Shown here piece by piece: positions 1 to 5,481 of a DNA stretch of 5,481 nucleotides. Source of the stretch: Comamonadaceae bacterium. Its GTDB lineage: Bacteria > Pseudomonadota > Gammaproteobacteria > Burkholderiales > Burkholderiaceae_C. How positions within the stretch are numbered: position 1 is the first letter of the stretch; each line of letters begins with the position of its first letter. The stretch is from contig CANGYC010000174.1 in NCBI GenBank assembly GCA_947457975.1, positions 1-5,481 on the forward strand. Reading direction: 5' to 3'. The notes below the pieces were generated by a model. That model ran no database searches. It was not told where the DNA came from and saw only the letters and a program-made list of their open reading frames with translations. Position numbers and translations under genes: made by a program.

Positions 1-1982
1 AGCAGGTCGCCGAGGCCTTCGAGCCCCATGGCGTGCTGTCTCGCGCGGCCGACCACTTTTCGCCCCGTGAGGGCCAGCGTGAGATGGCCTTGGCCGTGGC
101 GCGTGTCATTGCTGAACCTGCAGCCCTTGTGGTGGAGGCCAGCACCGGCGTCGGCAAGACCTTTTCTTACCTGGTGCCCGCACTGCTCAGCGGCGAGCGT
201 GTGATGGTCTCCACCGCCACCAAGGCCCTGCAAGACCAGCTGTACGGACGCGATCTGCCCCGCCTCGTCGAGGCCCTGGGCCTGCCTGTGTCCACGGCCT
301 TGCTCAAGGGCCGCGGCAGCTACCTGTGCATTCATCGCATGCAGCAGGCCCGCCACCTGGAGGGTGGTCGCGAGCGCGCGGCGGCATTTGCGCTCTCGCG
401 GATCGAGCAGTGGGCGCAGTCCACCCAGACCGGTGACCTGGCTGAATTGCCGGGCCTGGACGAGCGCTCGGCCGTGATTCCCCTGGTGACCTCCACCCGC
501 GAGAACTGCCTGGGCTCGGCCTGTCCGAGCTTCAAGGCCTGCCACGTCAACCACGCGCGGCGCGAGGCGCTGGCCGCCGATGTGGTGGTGATCAACCACC
601 ATTTGTTTTTCGCTGACCTGGCAGTGCGCGAATCGGGCATGGCCGAGCTCCTGCCCACCGTGCGGGTGGCCATCTTCGATGAGGCGCATCAGCTCAACGA
701 GACCGGCATCCAGTTCCTGGGCCGTCACCTCAGCACGGCCCAATTGCTCGAGCTCGCGCACGACCTGCTGGCCACGGGTCTGCAGCTGGCGCGGGGACTG
801 GTGGATTGGCAGGCGGTGGCCGGGCGGCTGGAGCGCGCTGGGCGCGAACTGCGGCTGACCATCGGCCGAGCGCCCACGGGCGCGCGCCTGCGCTGGAATG
901 AGGCCGCGCCGGACACACTGGACCCTCAAGCCTGGTCCGAGGCGCTGGCGCAGTCGCATGAGGCCTGCGAGGCGGCGGTGCAGGCCCTGGACACCGTCAC
1001 CGAACTGGCCCCCGATTTCGTGCGCTTGCACGAGCGAGCCCGGCAAGTGCTTGAGCTGCTGGCCCATTTCGCAGGCCCGGGGGCGGTGGAGGCCGTGCGC
1101 TGGCTGGAGGTCGGCCTGCAGGCCAAGCTGGTCGAGTCGCCGCTGGACATTGCCCAGGCCGTGGGTGAGCGGCTGCTGGGGCCGGCGCAGGCTGGCAAGA
1201 CCTGGGTTTTCACCTCGGCCACCCTGGGCGATGACGAGCGGCTGTCCTGGTTCACCCAGCCCTGCGGTCTGCAGCAGGCGCAGGTGCTGCGGGTGAGCAG
1301 CCCCTTCGACTACGCCCGCCAGGCCGTACTTTACGTGCCGCGTGAATTGCCCAAGCCTTCAGACCCTACGCATTCGCAGCGCGTGGCGCAATCGGTGGGC
1401 GACTGGGCCCTGCGCCTGGGCGGGCGCACTATGGTCCTGACCACCACGCTCAAGGCCCTGCGTTCCATTGCCGAGCAGCTGCAGGCGCGCTTCCAGGCCA
1501 CCGGTGAACTCGAGGTGCTGGTTCAGGGCCAGGGCCCCAAGCGCGCGCTCATTGAGCGCTTTCGGCGTGGTGATTCCCTGGGCGAGCCAGGCTGCGTGCT
1601 GGTGGCCTCGGCCTCTTTCTGGGAGGGCATCGATGTGGCCGGTGACGCCTTGCAGCTGGTGGTGATCGACAAGCTGCCGTTCCCTCCGCCCAACGATCCG
1701 CTGGCCGAGGCTCGCTCGCGCCATCTCGAGAGCGAGGGGCGCAGTGCCTTCAATGATTACTTTGTGCCCGAGGCGGCGGTGGCGCTCAAGCAGGGTGCGG
1801 GGCGATTGATCCGCCGCGAGACCGACCAGGGTGCGCTGGTGATTTGCGACACACGCCTGGTACAGATGGGTTACGGGCGGCGCCTGCTCAAGGCCTTGCC
1901 GCCCATGCAACGCCTAGAGTCCGAGGATGAACTGCTGGCGCGCCTGGACCAGTTCACCAGAAGCGATACCACGGACGCTTGA
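1..1982 (+). CDS. yoaA: YoaA/DinG-family ATP-dependent DNA helicase with Fe-S cluster, 5' end outside window
   Basis: Superfamily 2, XPD-like helicase; the family unwinds DNA 5'-to-3' using ATP and a 4Fe-4S cluster, and E. coli YoaA acts in DNA damage tolerance with the HolC clamp-loader subunit. Residues are numbered from the GTG at 33. Seen: Walker A EASTGVGKT at 35-43; four cysteines for the cluster at C99, C159, C164 and C170; DEAH box at 216-219; FTSATL at 393-398; WEGID motif at 530-534; QGAGRLIRR motif VI at 587-595. The fit to E. coli YoaA as I recall it is close throughout, including LVTST and NCLGSxCP around the cluster. The frame (codons from base 3) is open to the left edge, has no start codon before 33, and its upstream residues FEPHG match the YoaA N-terminus (FAPDG). 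So the true start is probably before base 1, and GTG 33 is a less likely internal start. From GTG 33 it encodes 649 residues, near the usual family length. The stop overlaps the 3' end of bamD by 29 bp. Confidence 0.93.
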   Translation, partial: QVAEAFEPHGVLSRAADHFSPREGQREMALAVARVIAEPAALVVEASTGVGKTFSYLVPALLSGERVMVSTATKALQDQLYGRDLPRLVEALGLPVSTALLKGRGSYLCIHRMQQARHLEGGRERAAAFALSRIEQWAQSTQTGDLAELPGLDERSAVIPLVTSTRENCLGSACPSFKACHVNHARREALAADVVVINHHLFFADLAVRESGMAELLPTVRVAIFDEAHQLNETGIQFLGRHLSTAQLLELAHDLLATGLQLARGLVDWQAVAGRLERAGRELRLTIGRAPTGARLRWNEAAPDTLDPQAWSEALAQSHEACEAAVQALDTVTELAPDFVRLHERARQVLELLAHFAGPGAVEAVRWLEVGLQAKLVESPLDIAQAVGERLLGPAQAGKTWVFTSATLGDDERLSWFTQPCGLQQAQVLRVSSPFDYARQAVLYVPRELPKPSDPTHSQRVAQSVGDWALRLGGRTMVLTTTLKALRSIAEQLQARFQATGELEVLVQGQGPKRALIERFRRGDSLGEPGCVLVASASFWEGIDVAGDALQLVVIDKLPFPPPNDPLAEARSRHLESEGRSAFNDYFVPEAAVALKQGAGRLIRRETDQGALVICDTRLVQMGYGRRLLKALPPMQRLESEDELLARLDQFTRSDTTDA

Positions 1983-2772
1983 CCGCCGCGCCCGGCTTGC
2001 CGCCCAGGAAAGCGCTTTGCGGGTAGCTGCGCTGGAGCACCCGCAGCGCATCATCCCTGAGCGAGCTCAGGCCCAGGGCATCGTAGGAGCGGTAGAGGAT
2101 GAACATGGCCTCTTCGGTGGCGGGCACATCGCGGAATTCTTCGATGGCGGTCTGCGCCCGGTTGACGGCGGCCACATAGGCGCCGCGCGAGAAGTAGTAG
2201 CGCGCCACATTCACTTCTGACTGTGCCAGCGAGTTCACGATGAAGCTCATGCGCAAACGGGCATCGGGCGTGTACTTGGAGTCCGGAAAACGCGAGGCCA
2301 GCTCACGGAAGGCGGCATAGGAGTCCTTGGCGGCCTTCTGGTCGCTCTCGGAGAGGTCGCGCTTGGCCAAGCGCCCGAACAGGCCCAGGTTGTCATTGAA
2401 GTTGACCAGGCCCTTGAGGTAGAGCGCGTAGTCCAGGGCCGGGCTGGCCGGGTGCAGGCGCAGGAAGCGGTCCAGCGTGGCCACAGCCTGGGCCGGCTCG
2501 CTGTTGCGGTACTGGGCGTGGGCTTTTTCCAGCTGCGCCTGCTGGGCCAGAGGGGTGCCTGCGGCACGGCCCTCGAGTTTCTCGAACAGCGTCACGGCCT
2601 TGTCGAAGGCGCCATTGGCCGCTTCGTCTCGGGCTTCGGCGTAGAGCTTGTTGGGGCTCCAGCCCGCCGTGGGGTCCACATTGGTGGTGGCGCAGCCCAC
2701 CAGCAGGGCCATGGCCCCCAGCACCACCACGTGGCAGCTGCGACGGGCGGCCGATAATCCTTGAAAAACCAT
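1954..2772 (-). CDS. bamD: Outer membrane protein assembly factor BamD (lipoprotein)
   Basis: Essential lipoprotein of the BAM complex, which folds beta-barrel proteins into the outer membrane. It acts on the periplasmic face, anchored by lipid. The 272-residue protein has a signal peptide at about 1-26 with basic residues (R10, R11), a hydrophobic stretch at 15-25 and a lipobox LVGC ending at C27, the expected lipidation site. The next residue is Ala, not the Asp inner-membrane retention signal, so outer-membrane sorting is expected. The rest is helical TPR-like repeat sequence (about 38-250), with family-typical stretches around YALYLKGLVNF (116-126) and FPDSKY (162-167). Length is close to that of other BamD proteins (about 245-280). 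The ATG at 2770-2772 is preferred because AAGG lies 8 bases upstream and the signal peptide begins there. The frame stays open far upstream, antisense to rluD, but that part has no family resemblance. The gene is divergent from rluD and convergent with yoaA. Confidence 0.95.
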   Translation of the reverse strand: MVFQGLSAARRSCHVVVLGAMALLVGCATTNVDPTAGWSPNKLYAEARDEAANGAFDKAVTLFEKLEGRAAGTPLAQQAQLEKAHAQYRNSEPAQAVATLDRFLRLHPASPALDYALYLKGLVNFNDNLGLFGRLAKRDLSESDQKAAKDSYAAFRELASRFPDSKYTPDARLRMSFIVNSLAQSEVNVARYYFSRGAYVAAVNRAQTAIEEFRDVPATEEAMFILYRSYDALGLSSLRDDALRVLQRSYPQSAFLGGKPGAAVKRPWYRFW

Positions 2773-2780
2773 GCGATGGA

Positions 2781-2784
2781 CCTT
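2781..2784 (-). promoter_or_regulatory. Ribosome binding site of bamD
   Basis: AAGG on the minus strand, separated by 8 bases from the bamD start codon at 2772. It supports that start over the long open frame further upstream. Confidence 0.6.
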
Positions 2785-2787
2785 GAG

Positions 2788-3840
2788 ATGACCCCAGCGG
2801 GGCGAAACCTGGATTTTATAGGTGCCGACTCGGATCCGGAGTCTTTGCGCGCGCTGGCTGCACTGGCCGAGGACGAAGGCACGGACCCGGGCCTGGCCGA
2901 GGCCGAGTCGCGCCAGGCACCCGTACAGACGCTCCAGCATGGCGAGCGCCTGGACCGCGCGCTGGCCGTGCTGGTGCCCGAGTTCTCCCGCAACTATTTG
3001 CAGCAGCTGATCGAGGGCGGCGCCGTTCAGCTGGACGGGCGCACCGTGCTCAAGACCTCCACCAAGGTCAAGGTCGGCGAGGTGCTGCGCATCGAGCTGC
3101 GGCCCACGCCGCAAAGTCAGGCCTTCCAGCCCGAGGCCATGGACCTGGACGTGGTGTATGAAGATGAGCACCTGATGGTCTTGCACAAGCCGGCCGGCCT
3201 GGTGGTGCACCCGGCGCCTGGCCATTGGAGCGGCACCTTGCTCAACGGCCTGCTGGCTCACCATGCCGGGGCGCGCCTGTTGCCCCGTGCCGGCATCGTG
3301 CACCGCCTGGACAAGGACACCAGCGGCCTGATGGTCGTGGCCAAGACGCGCCAGGTCATGGAGGCGCTGGTCGCGCTGATCGCCGGGCGCGAAGTGCGCC
3401 GGGAATACATCGCCCTGGCCCACAAGGCCTGGCAGGGACCTGCCGAGCAGCGGGTGGAGCAGGCCGTGGGCCGCGATCCGCGCCAGCGCGTGCGCATGGC
3501 CGTGGTCGACCTCGAGCGCCACGCCGGAAAACCCGCCCTCACCGACGTGCGCCTGATGGACAACGGCCCCGAGGCCTGCCTCTTGCATTGCAAACTGCAC
3601 ACCGGCCGCACGCACCAAATCCGCGTGCACTTGCAGCACCTGGGCCATCCCTTGCTGGCCGACGAGCTCTACGGTGGCCGCCTGCTGGCCGGGCTGTCAC
3701 GGCAGGCCCTGCATGCCTGGCGATTGAGCTTGGTGCACCCGGTCACGGGCGAGCAGCTCGCCTGGCGGGCACCGCTGCCGGCCGACATGCGCCAGGCCCT
3801 GGACCGGCTCGGGTTGCAGGGCGGCGCTGAGCTAGAATAA
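2788..3840 (+). CDS. rluD: 23S rRNA pseudouridine synthase RluD (RluA family)
   Basis: RluD converts uridines 1911, 1915 and 1917 in helix 69 of 23S rRNA to pseudouridine, which supports ribosome assembly and decoding. From ATG 2788 the protein has 350 residues. An S4 RNA-binding domain covers about 52-105 ([11 protein letters not shown] onward). The RluA-type catalytic domain follows, with [10 protein letters not shown] at 133-142, the active-site motif [10 protein letters not shown] at 172-181 (catalytic Asp at 175), GRTHQIRVH at 273-281 and a C-terminal HPVTG motif. E. coli RluD has 326 residues; the excess here is an acidic, Ala-rich N-terminal leader of about 50 residues. The start is uncertain. 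TTG 2761 would overlap bamD by 12 bp, ATG 2776 has no ribosome site, ATG 2788 has a GGA 7 bases upstream, and TTG 2845 has GGAG only 3 bases upstream. No terminator is visible after the stop, so readthrough into scpB is possible. Confidence 0.93.
   Translation: MTPAGRNLDFIGADSDPESLRALAALAEDEGTDPGLAEAESRQAPVQTLQHGERLDRALAVLVPEFSRNYLQQLIEGGAVQLDGRTVLKTSTKVKVGEVLRIELRPTPQSQAFQPEAMDLDVVYEDEHLMVLHKPAGLVVHPAPGHWSGTLLNGLLAHHAGARLLPRAGIVHRLDKDTSGLMVVAKTRQVMEALVALIAGREVRREYIALAHKAWQGPAEQRVEQAVGRDPRQRVRMAVVDLERHAGKPALTDVRLMDNGPEACLLHCKLHTGRTHQIRVHLQHLGHPLLADELYGGRLLAGLSRQALHAWRLSLVHPVTGEQLAWRAPLPADMRQALDRLGLQGGAELE
2813..2820 (-). promoter_or_regulatory. Possible bamD promoter -10 box
   Basis: On the minus strand this reads TATAAAAT, matching 5 of 6 bases of the sigma-70 -10 consensus, in an A/T island within GC-rich DNA. 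Transcription would begin near 2808 and give a leader of about 36 bases before the bamD ATG. No good -35 box is visible at 16-18 bp; the best-spaced hexamer is GACTCC. The box lies inside the likely N-terminal coding part of rluD. On the plus strand the same bases (ATTTTATA) could serve rluD only if rluD started further downstream, for example at TTG 2845. Confidence 0.4.
2827..2843. repeat. Short inverted repeat next to the bamD -10 box, possible operator
   Basis: The arms GACTC (2827-2831) and GAGTC (2839-2843) are exact reverse complements around a 7-base centre containing the palindrome GGATCC. The element lies 6 bases upstream of the proposed bamD -10 box, in the -35/-10 spacer where a bound protein would block or reshape promoter access. 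It is also inside the rluD N-terminal frame. A 5-base dyad can arise by chance, so an operator role is inference only. Confidence 0.25.
3833..3838 (+). promoter_or_regulatory. Possible scpB promoter -10 box
   Basis: TAGAAT matches 5 of 6 bases of the sigma-70 -10 consensus and overlaps the rluD stop codon (TAA 3838-3840). The nearest -35-like hexamer, TTGCAG at 3814-3819, leaves a 13-base spacer, which is too short, and no hexamer at 16-18 bases fits well. If it is used, transcription would start near 3845 with a leader of about 150 bases before scpB. Confidence 0.35.
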
Positions 3841-3994
3841 GTTTCTGATCCGGCTTGAGGCGCCCACTACCGTGGCGACCCTGGCAGATCTCCAGTCTCC
3901 CCGACTTTCCGGCCTTGCCCTGAGCGATTCGCGAGGCCCCTGGATCCGGCGCATGGCCGGCTCGTTTCCTCCAAGTAGCTTCGGAACTGACCTC
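3841..3994 (+). other. rluD-scpB intergenic region / scpB leader
   Basis: These 154 bases hold no convincing gene. Visible are a bulged 6-bp hairpin (CGC-C-CAC at 3861-3867 with GTGGCG at 3872-3877, loop TACC), a 5-bp hairpin (CCGGC 3946-3950 with GCCGG 3956-3960) and a direct repeat GATCCGGC at 3847-3854 and 3943-3950. Neither hairpin is followed by a T-run, so neither is an intrinsic terminator. The scpB frame is open back to a GTG at 3872, giving 41 extra residues that do not look like ScpB. Confidence 0.4.
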
Positions 3995-4702
3995 ATGAAC
4001 ACGACGGATGCCAAGCGCGTCCTCGAAACAGCCCTCATCTGTGCGCCACAGGCTCTGCCCGTGCGTGAGCTGGAGGTGCTGTTCGACGGTGCCATCGCGG
4101 CCGACACCCTCAAGCGGCTGCTCGCCGAGTTGCAGGACGACTGGGCCGGGCGCGGCGTCGAGCTGGTGCAGGTGGCCTCGGGCTGGCGCTTTCAGAGCCG
4201 CCCCGAGATGCGCGCCTACCTCGACAAACTGCAGCCCGAAAAGACGCCCCGCTACACCCGCGCCACGCTGGAGACCCTGGCCATCATTGCCTACCGCCAG
4301 CCGGTCACCCGGGGCGACATGGAGGACATCCGCGGCGTGACCATCAACAGCCTGTTGCTCAAGCAGCTCGAGGACCGCGGCTGGATCGAGGTCATTGGTC
4401 ACCGTGAGACCGTGGGCCGGCCTGCGCTCTACGCTACGACCCGGCAGTTCCTGGACGACTTGGGCCTGCAGACGCTCGACCAGTTGCCCACGCTCGAGGG
4501 TGGGTCCACTGAGGGCTCCTTGATCGAGCAGATCGAGTTTGGGCTGAGCGAGAGCGCCGTGCCCGCCGCCCTTGGCCTGGACGAGGAGGGCGTCGACGGC
4601 TCACCGGCCCAACATGCGCTCTTGCCTGATCCCGATTCCGCGCCCGGGCATGCGGCCCAGGCGCAAGCTTCCGACCCCGAGGATGCGCCCTCCGCGCCCT
4701 GA
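3995..4702 (+). CDS. scpB: Segregation and condensation protein B (ScpB)
   Basis: ScpB is the dimeric winged-helix (kite) subunit of the SMC-ScpAB complex, which loads on and compacts the chromosome; it binds the kleisin ScpA. The 235-residue protein has a first winged-helix domain at about 1-80 ([17 protein letters not shown] onward) and a second at about 85-160. It carries the family hallmark [15 protein letters not shown] at 92-106, [18 protein letters not shown] around 114-131 and [18 protein letters not shown] at 141-158. The tail after R150 contains no Lys or Arg and 17 Asp/Glu in 85 residues, and looks disordered towards the end. The start at ATG 3995 is chosen because family similarity begins there and GGAA lies 8 bases upstream. 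An in-frame GTG at 3872 is less likely. scpA is not adjacent. rluB follows after 5 bases, so the two are probably cotranscribed. Confidence 0.93.
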   Translation: MNTTDAKRVLETALICAPQALPVRELEVLFDGAIAADTLKRLLAELQDDWAGRGVELVQVASGWRFQSRPEMRAYLDKLQPEKTPRYTRATLETLAIIAYRQPVTRGDMEDIRGVTINSLLLKQLEDRGWIEVIGHRETVGRPALYATTRQFLDDLGLQTLDQLPTLEGGSTEGSLIEQIEFGLSESAVPAALGLDEEGVDGSPAQHALLPDPDSAPGHAAQAQASDPEDAPSAP

Positions 4703-4707
4703 CCACC

Positions 4708-5481
4708 ATGAATCCTTCTGAACAAGCCCAGGCGCCCCAGGCCGACGCCGAGATCGCCCGCAGCGAAGCCGAGGCGGGTGGCGCTTCCCCTGAAACCCGG
4801 GCCACAACCGATGCGGGCCAGGACCCCGGCGCTGGTGGCCAGCGACCTGCAAGGCGCCGTGGCCGGCGCGAAGATCGCCGCCCAGCTGAGGAGAGCACCC
4901 CTGAGGCGTCAGAGCCACGCGCCCCGCGCCAGTCCGGTGACAGGTCAGGCCGTGGCCAGGCCGCGGGCCGTGGCAAGCCCGGTGCAGCGGCTCGGCAGGC
5001 CTACCGTTTCGAGGACGTGGTGACCGGCCAGCTCGATGCCGATGAGGAAGACCAGAGCCTGGACCTGCCTAAGCGCGTGCTCGCCCCCCAGCCCGAGAGC
5101 CCCAAGCTGCACAAGGTGCTGGCGCAGGCCGGCCTGGGCTCGCGCCTGGAGATGGAGCAGCTCATCCTCGAGGGCCGCATTTCCGTCAACAACGAGCCGG
5201 CCCACATTGGCCAGCGCATCCAGTTCGGCGATGCGGTCAAGGTCAACGGCAAGCCCATTCGCGTGCGTATTGCCCCGCCCCCACCGCGCGTCATCGACTA
5301 CCACAAGCCCGCAGGCGAGGTGGTCACGCATGACGACCCGCAGAACCGCCCCACCGTGTTTCGCAAGCTGCCCAAGCTCTTCCAGGGCAAGTGGCAGTCG
5401 GTCGGTCGCCTGGACCTGAACACCGAGGGCCTCCTGCTGTTCACCAGCTCGGGCGAGCTGGCCAACAAGCTGATGCACCCG
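4708..5481 (+). CDS. rluB: 23S rRNA pseudouridine synthase RluB (RsuA/RluB/RluE/RluF family), 3' end outside window
   Basis: RluB makes pseudouridine 2605 in 23S rRNA. The frame is open from ATG 4708 to the window edge (258 codons) without a stop, so the C-terminal part of the catalytic domain is missing here. Residues 1-130 form a low-complexity extension: Ala/Glu-rich at first, then Arg/Gly-rich at about 43-100, then acidic at 109-119. The S4 RNA-binding domain covers about 132-185 ([22 protein letters not shown]). The catalytic domain starts near 193 with [15 protein letters not shown], and the active-site motif [14 protein letters not shown] lies at 233-246, with D236 as the expected catalytic Asp. 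GRLD rather than HRLD separates it from RluD. The start lies 5 bases after the scpB stop and has no clear Shine-Dalgarno sequence, which suggests translational coupling. The [11 protein letters not shown] motif fits RluB but does not by itself exclude RluE or RluF; the scpB neighbour favours RluB. Confidence 0.9.
   Translation, partial: MNPSEQAQAPQADAEIARSEAEAGGASPETRATTDAGQDPGAGGQRPARRRGRREDRRPAEESTPEASEPRAPRQSGDRSGRGQAAGRGKPGAAARQAYRFEDVVTGQLDADEEDQSLDLPKRVLAPQPESPKLHKVLAQAGLGSRLEMEQLILEGRISVNNEPAHIGQRIQFGDAVKVNGKPIRVRIAPPPPRVIDYHKPAGEVVTHDDPQNRPTVFRKLPKLFQGKWQSVGRLDLNTEGLLLFTSSGELANKLMHP

Noticed and set aside
1359..1910. 183-codon minus-strand open frame inside the helicase gene
   Set aside because: It is antisense to conserved helicase motifs V and VI, and its composition is typical of an antisense shadow.
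1961..1980. Inverted repeat AAGCG/CGCTT with a 10-base loop at the yoaA-bamD junction as a bidirectional terminator
   Set aside because: The stem is only 5 bp, the loop is long and no T-run follows on either strand.
2773..3648. Long open frame on the minus strand, continuous with bamD and antisense to rluD (292 extra codons)
   Set aside because: The translation is His/Gln/Ala/Gly-rich shadow sequence with no domain. BamD has its own signal peptide, lipobox and ribosome site starting at 2772, and rluD on the other strand is intact.
3225..3830. 201-codon plus-strand frame rich in Arg, Pro and Gly inside rluD
   Set aside because: It is a frame-shifted reading of the RluD catalytic domain, which is complete in its own frame.
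3872..3994. N-terminal extension of ScpB from GTG 3872
   Set aside because: The 41 residues have no ScpB similarity, the GAGG is 11 bases upstream of the GTG, and ATG 3995 begins exactly at the conserved N-terminus.
3743..4402. 219-codon minus-strand open frame across the rluD end and scpB
   Set aside because: It covers two well-supported genes and the leader, shows no recognisable motif, and is expected from third-position GC bias.
4434..4976. 180-codon minus-strand frame across the end of scpB and start of rluB
   Set aside because: It is Arg/Ser/Pro-rich shadow sequence antisense to low-complexity coding DNA, without a plausible ribosome site or domain.
4945..5478. 177-codon minus-strand frame opposite rluB
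   Set aside because: The plus-strand frame here carries the S4 domain and [11 protein letters not shown] motif of a pseudouridine synthase, so the minus frame is a shadow.

Overview
The window looks like ordinary chromosomal housekeeping DNA from a GC-rich beta-proteobacterium, most likely order Burkholderiales and probably near Comamonadaceae. This placement rests on the strong G/C bias at third codon positions, the gene content, and remembered resemblance of the ScpB and RluB sequences to that group. No alignment was run. I see no mobile element, tRNA, rRNA, CRISPR array or phage remnant, and codon use is consistent across the genes.

Layout: (1) 1-1982, plus strand, is a YoaA/DinG-type iron-sulfur DNA helicase whose first codons probably lie before the window. 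(2) 1954-2772, minus strand, is bamD, an outer-membrane assembly lipoprotein. It converges on the helicase and their 3' ends overlap by 29 bp. (3) From about 2788 to 3840, plus strand, is rluD, a 23S rRNA pseudouridine synthase. It diverges from bamD with essentially no intergenic space, so each gene's upstream control region must lie inside the other gene. (4) 3841-3994 is a 154-base gap with a promoter-like TAGAAT box at its upstream edge and two short possible hairpins. (5) 3995-4702, plus strand, is scpB, a chromosome segregation/condensation factor. (6) 4708-5481 and beyond, plus strand, is rluB, a second 23S rRNA pseudouridine synthase. It starts 5 bases after the scpB stop and runs off the window.

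The genes belong to separate core processes: DNA repair at stalled forks (yoaA), outer-membrane protein insertion (bamD), large-subunit rRNA modification (rluD, rluB) and chromosome condensation with SMC (scpB). The scpB-rluB pair is a recurrent bacterial arrangement. I did not find a convincing undescribed system. The points most worth a second look are the compact bamD/rluD divergent control region with its inverted repeat, the scpB leader, and the oppositely charged tails of the adjacent ScpB and RluB proteins.
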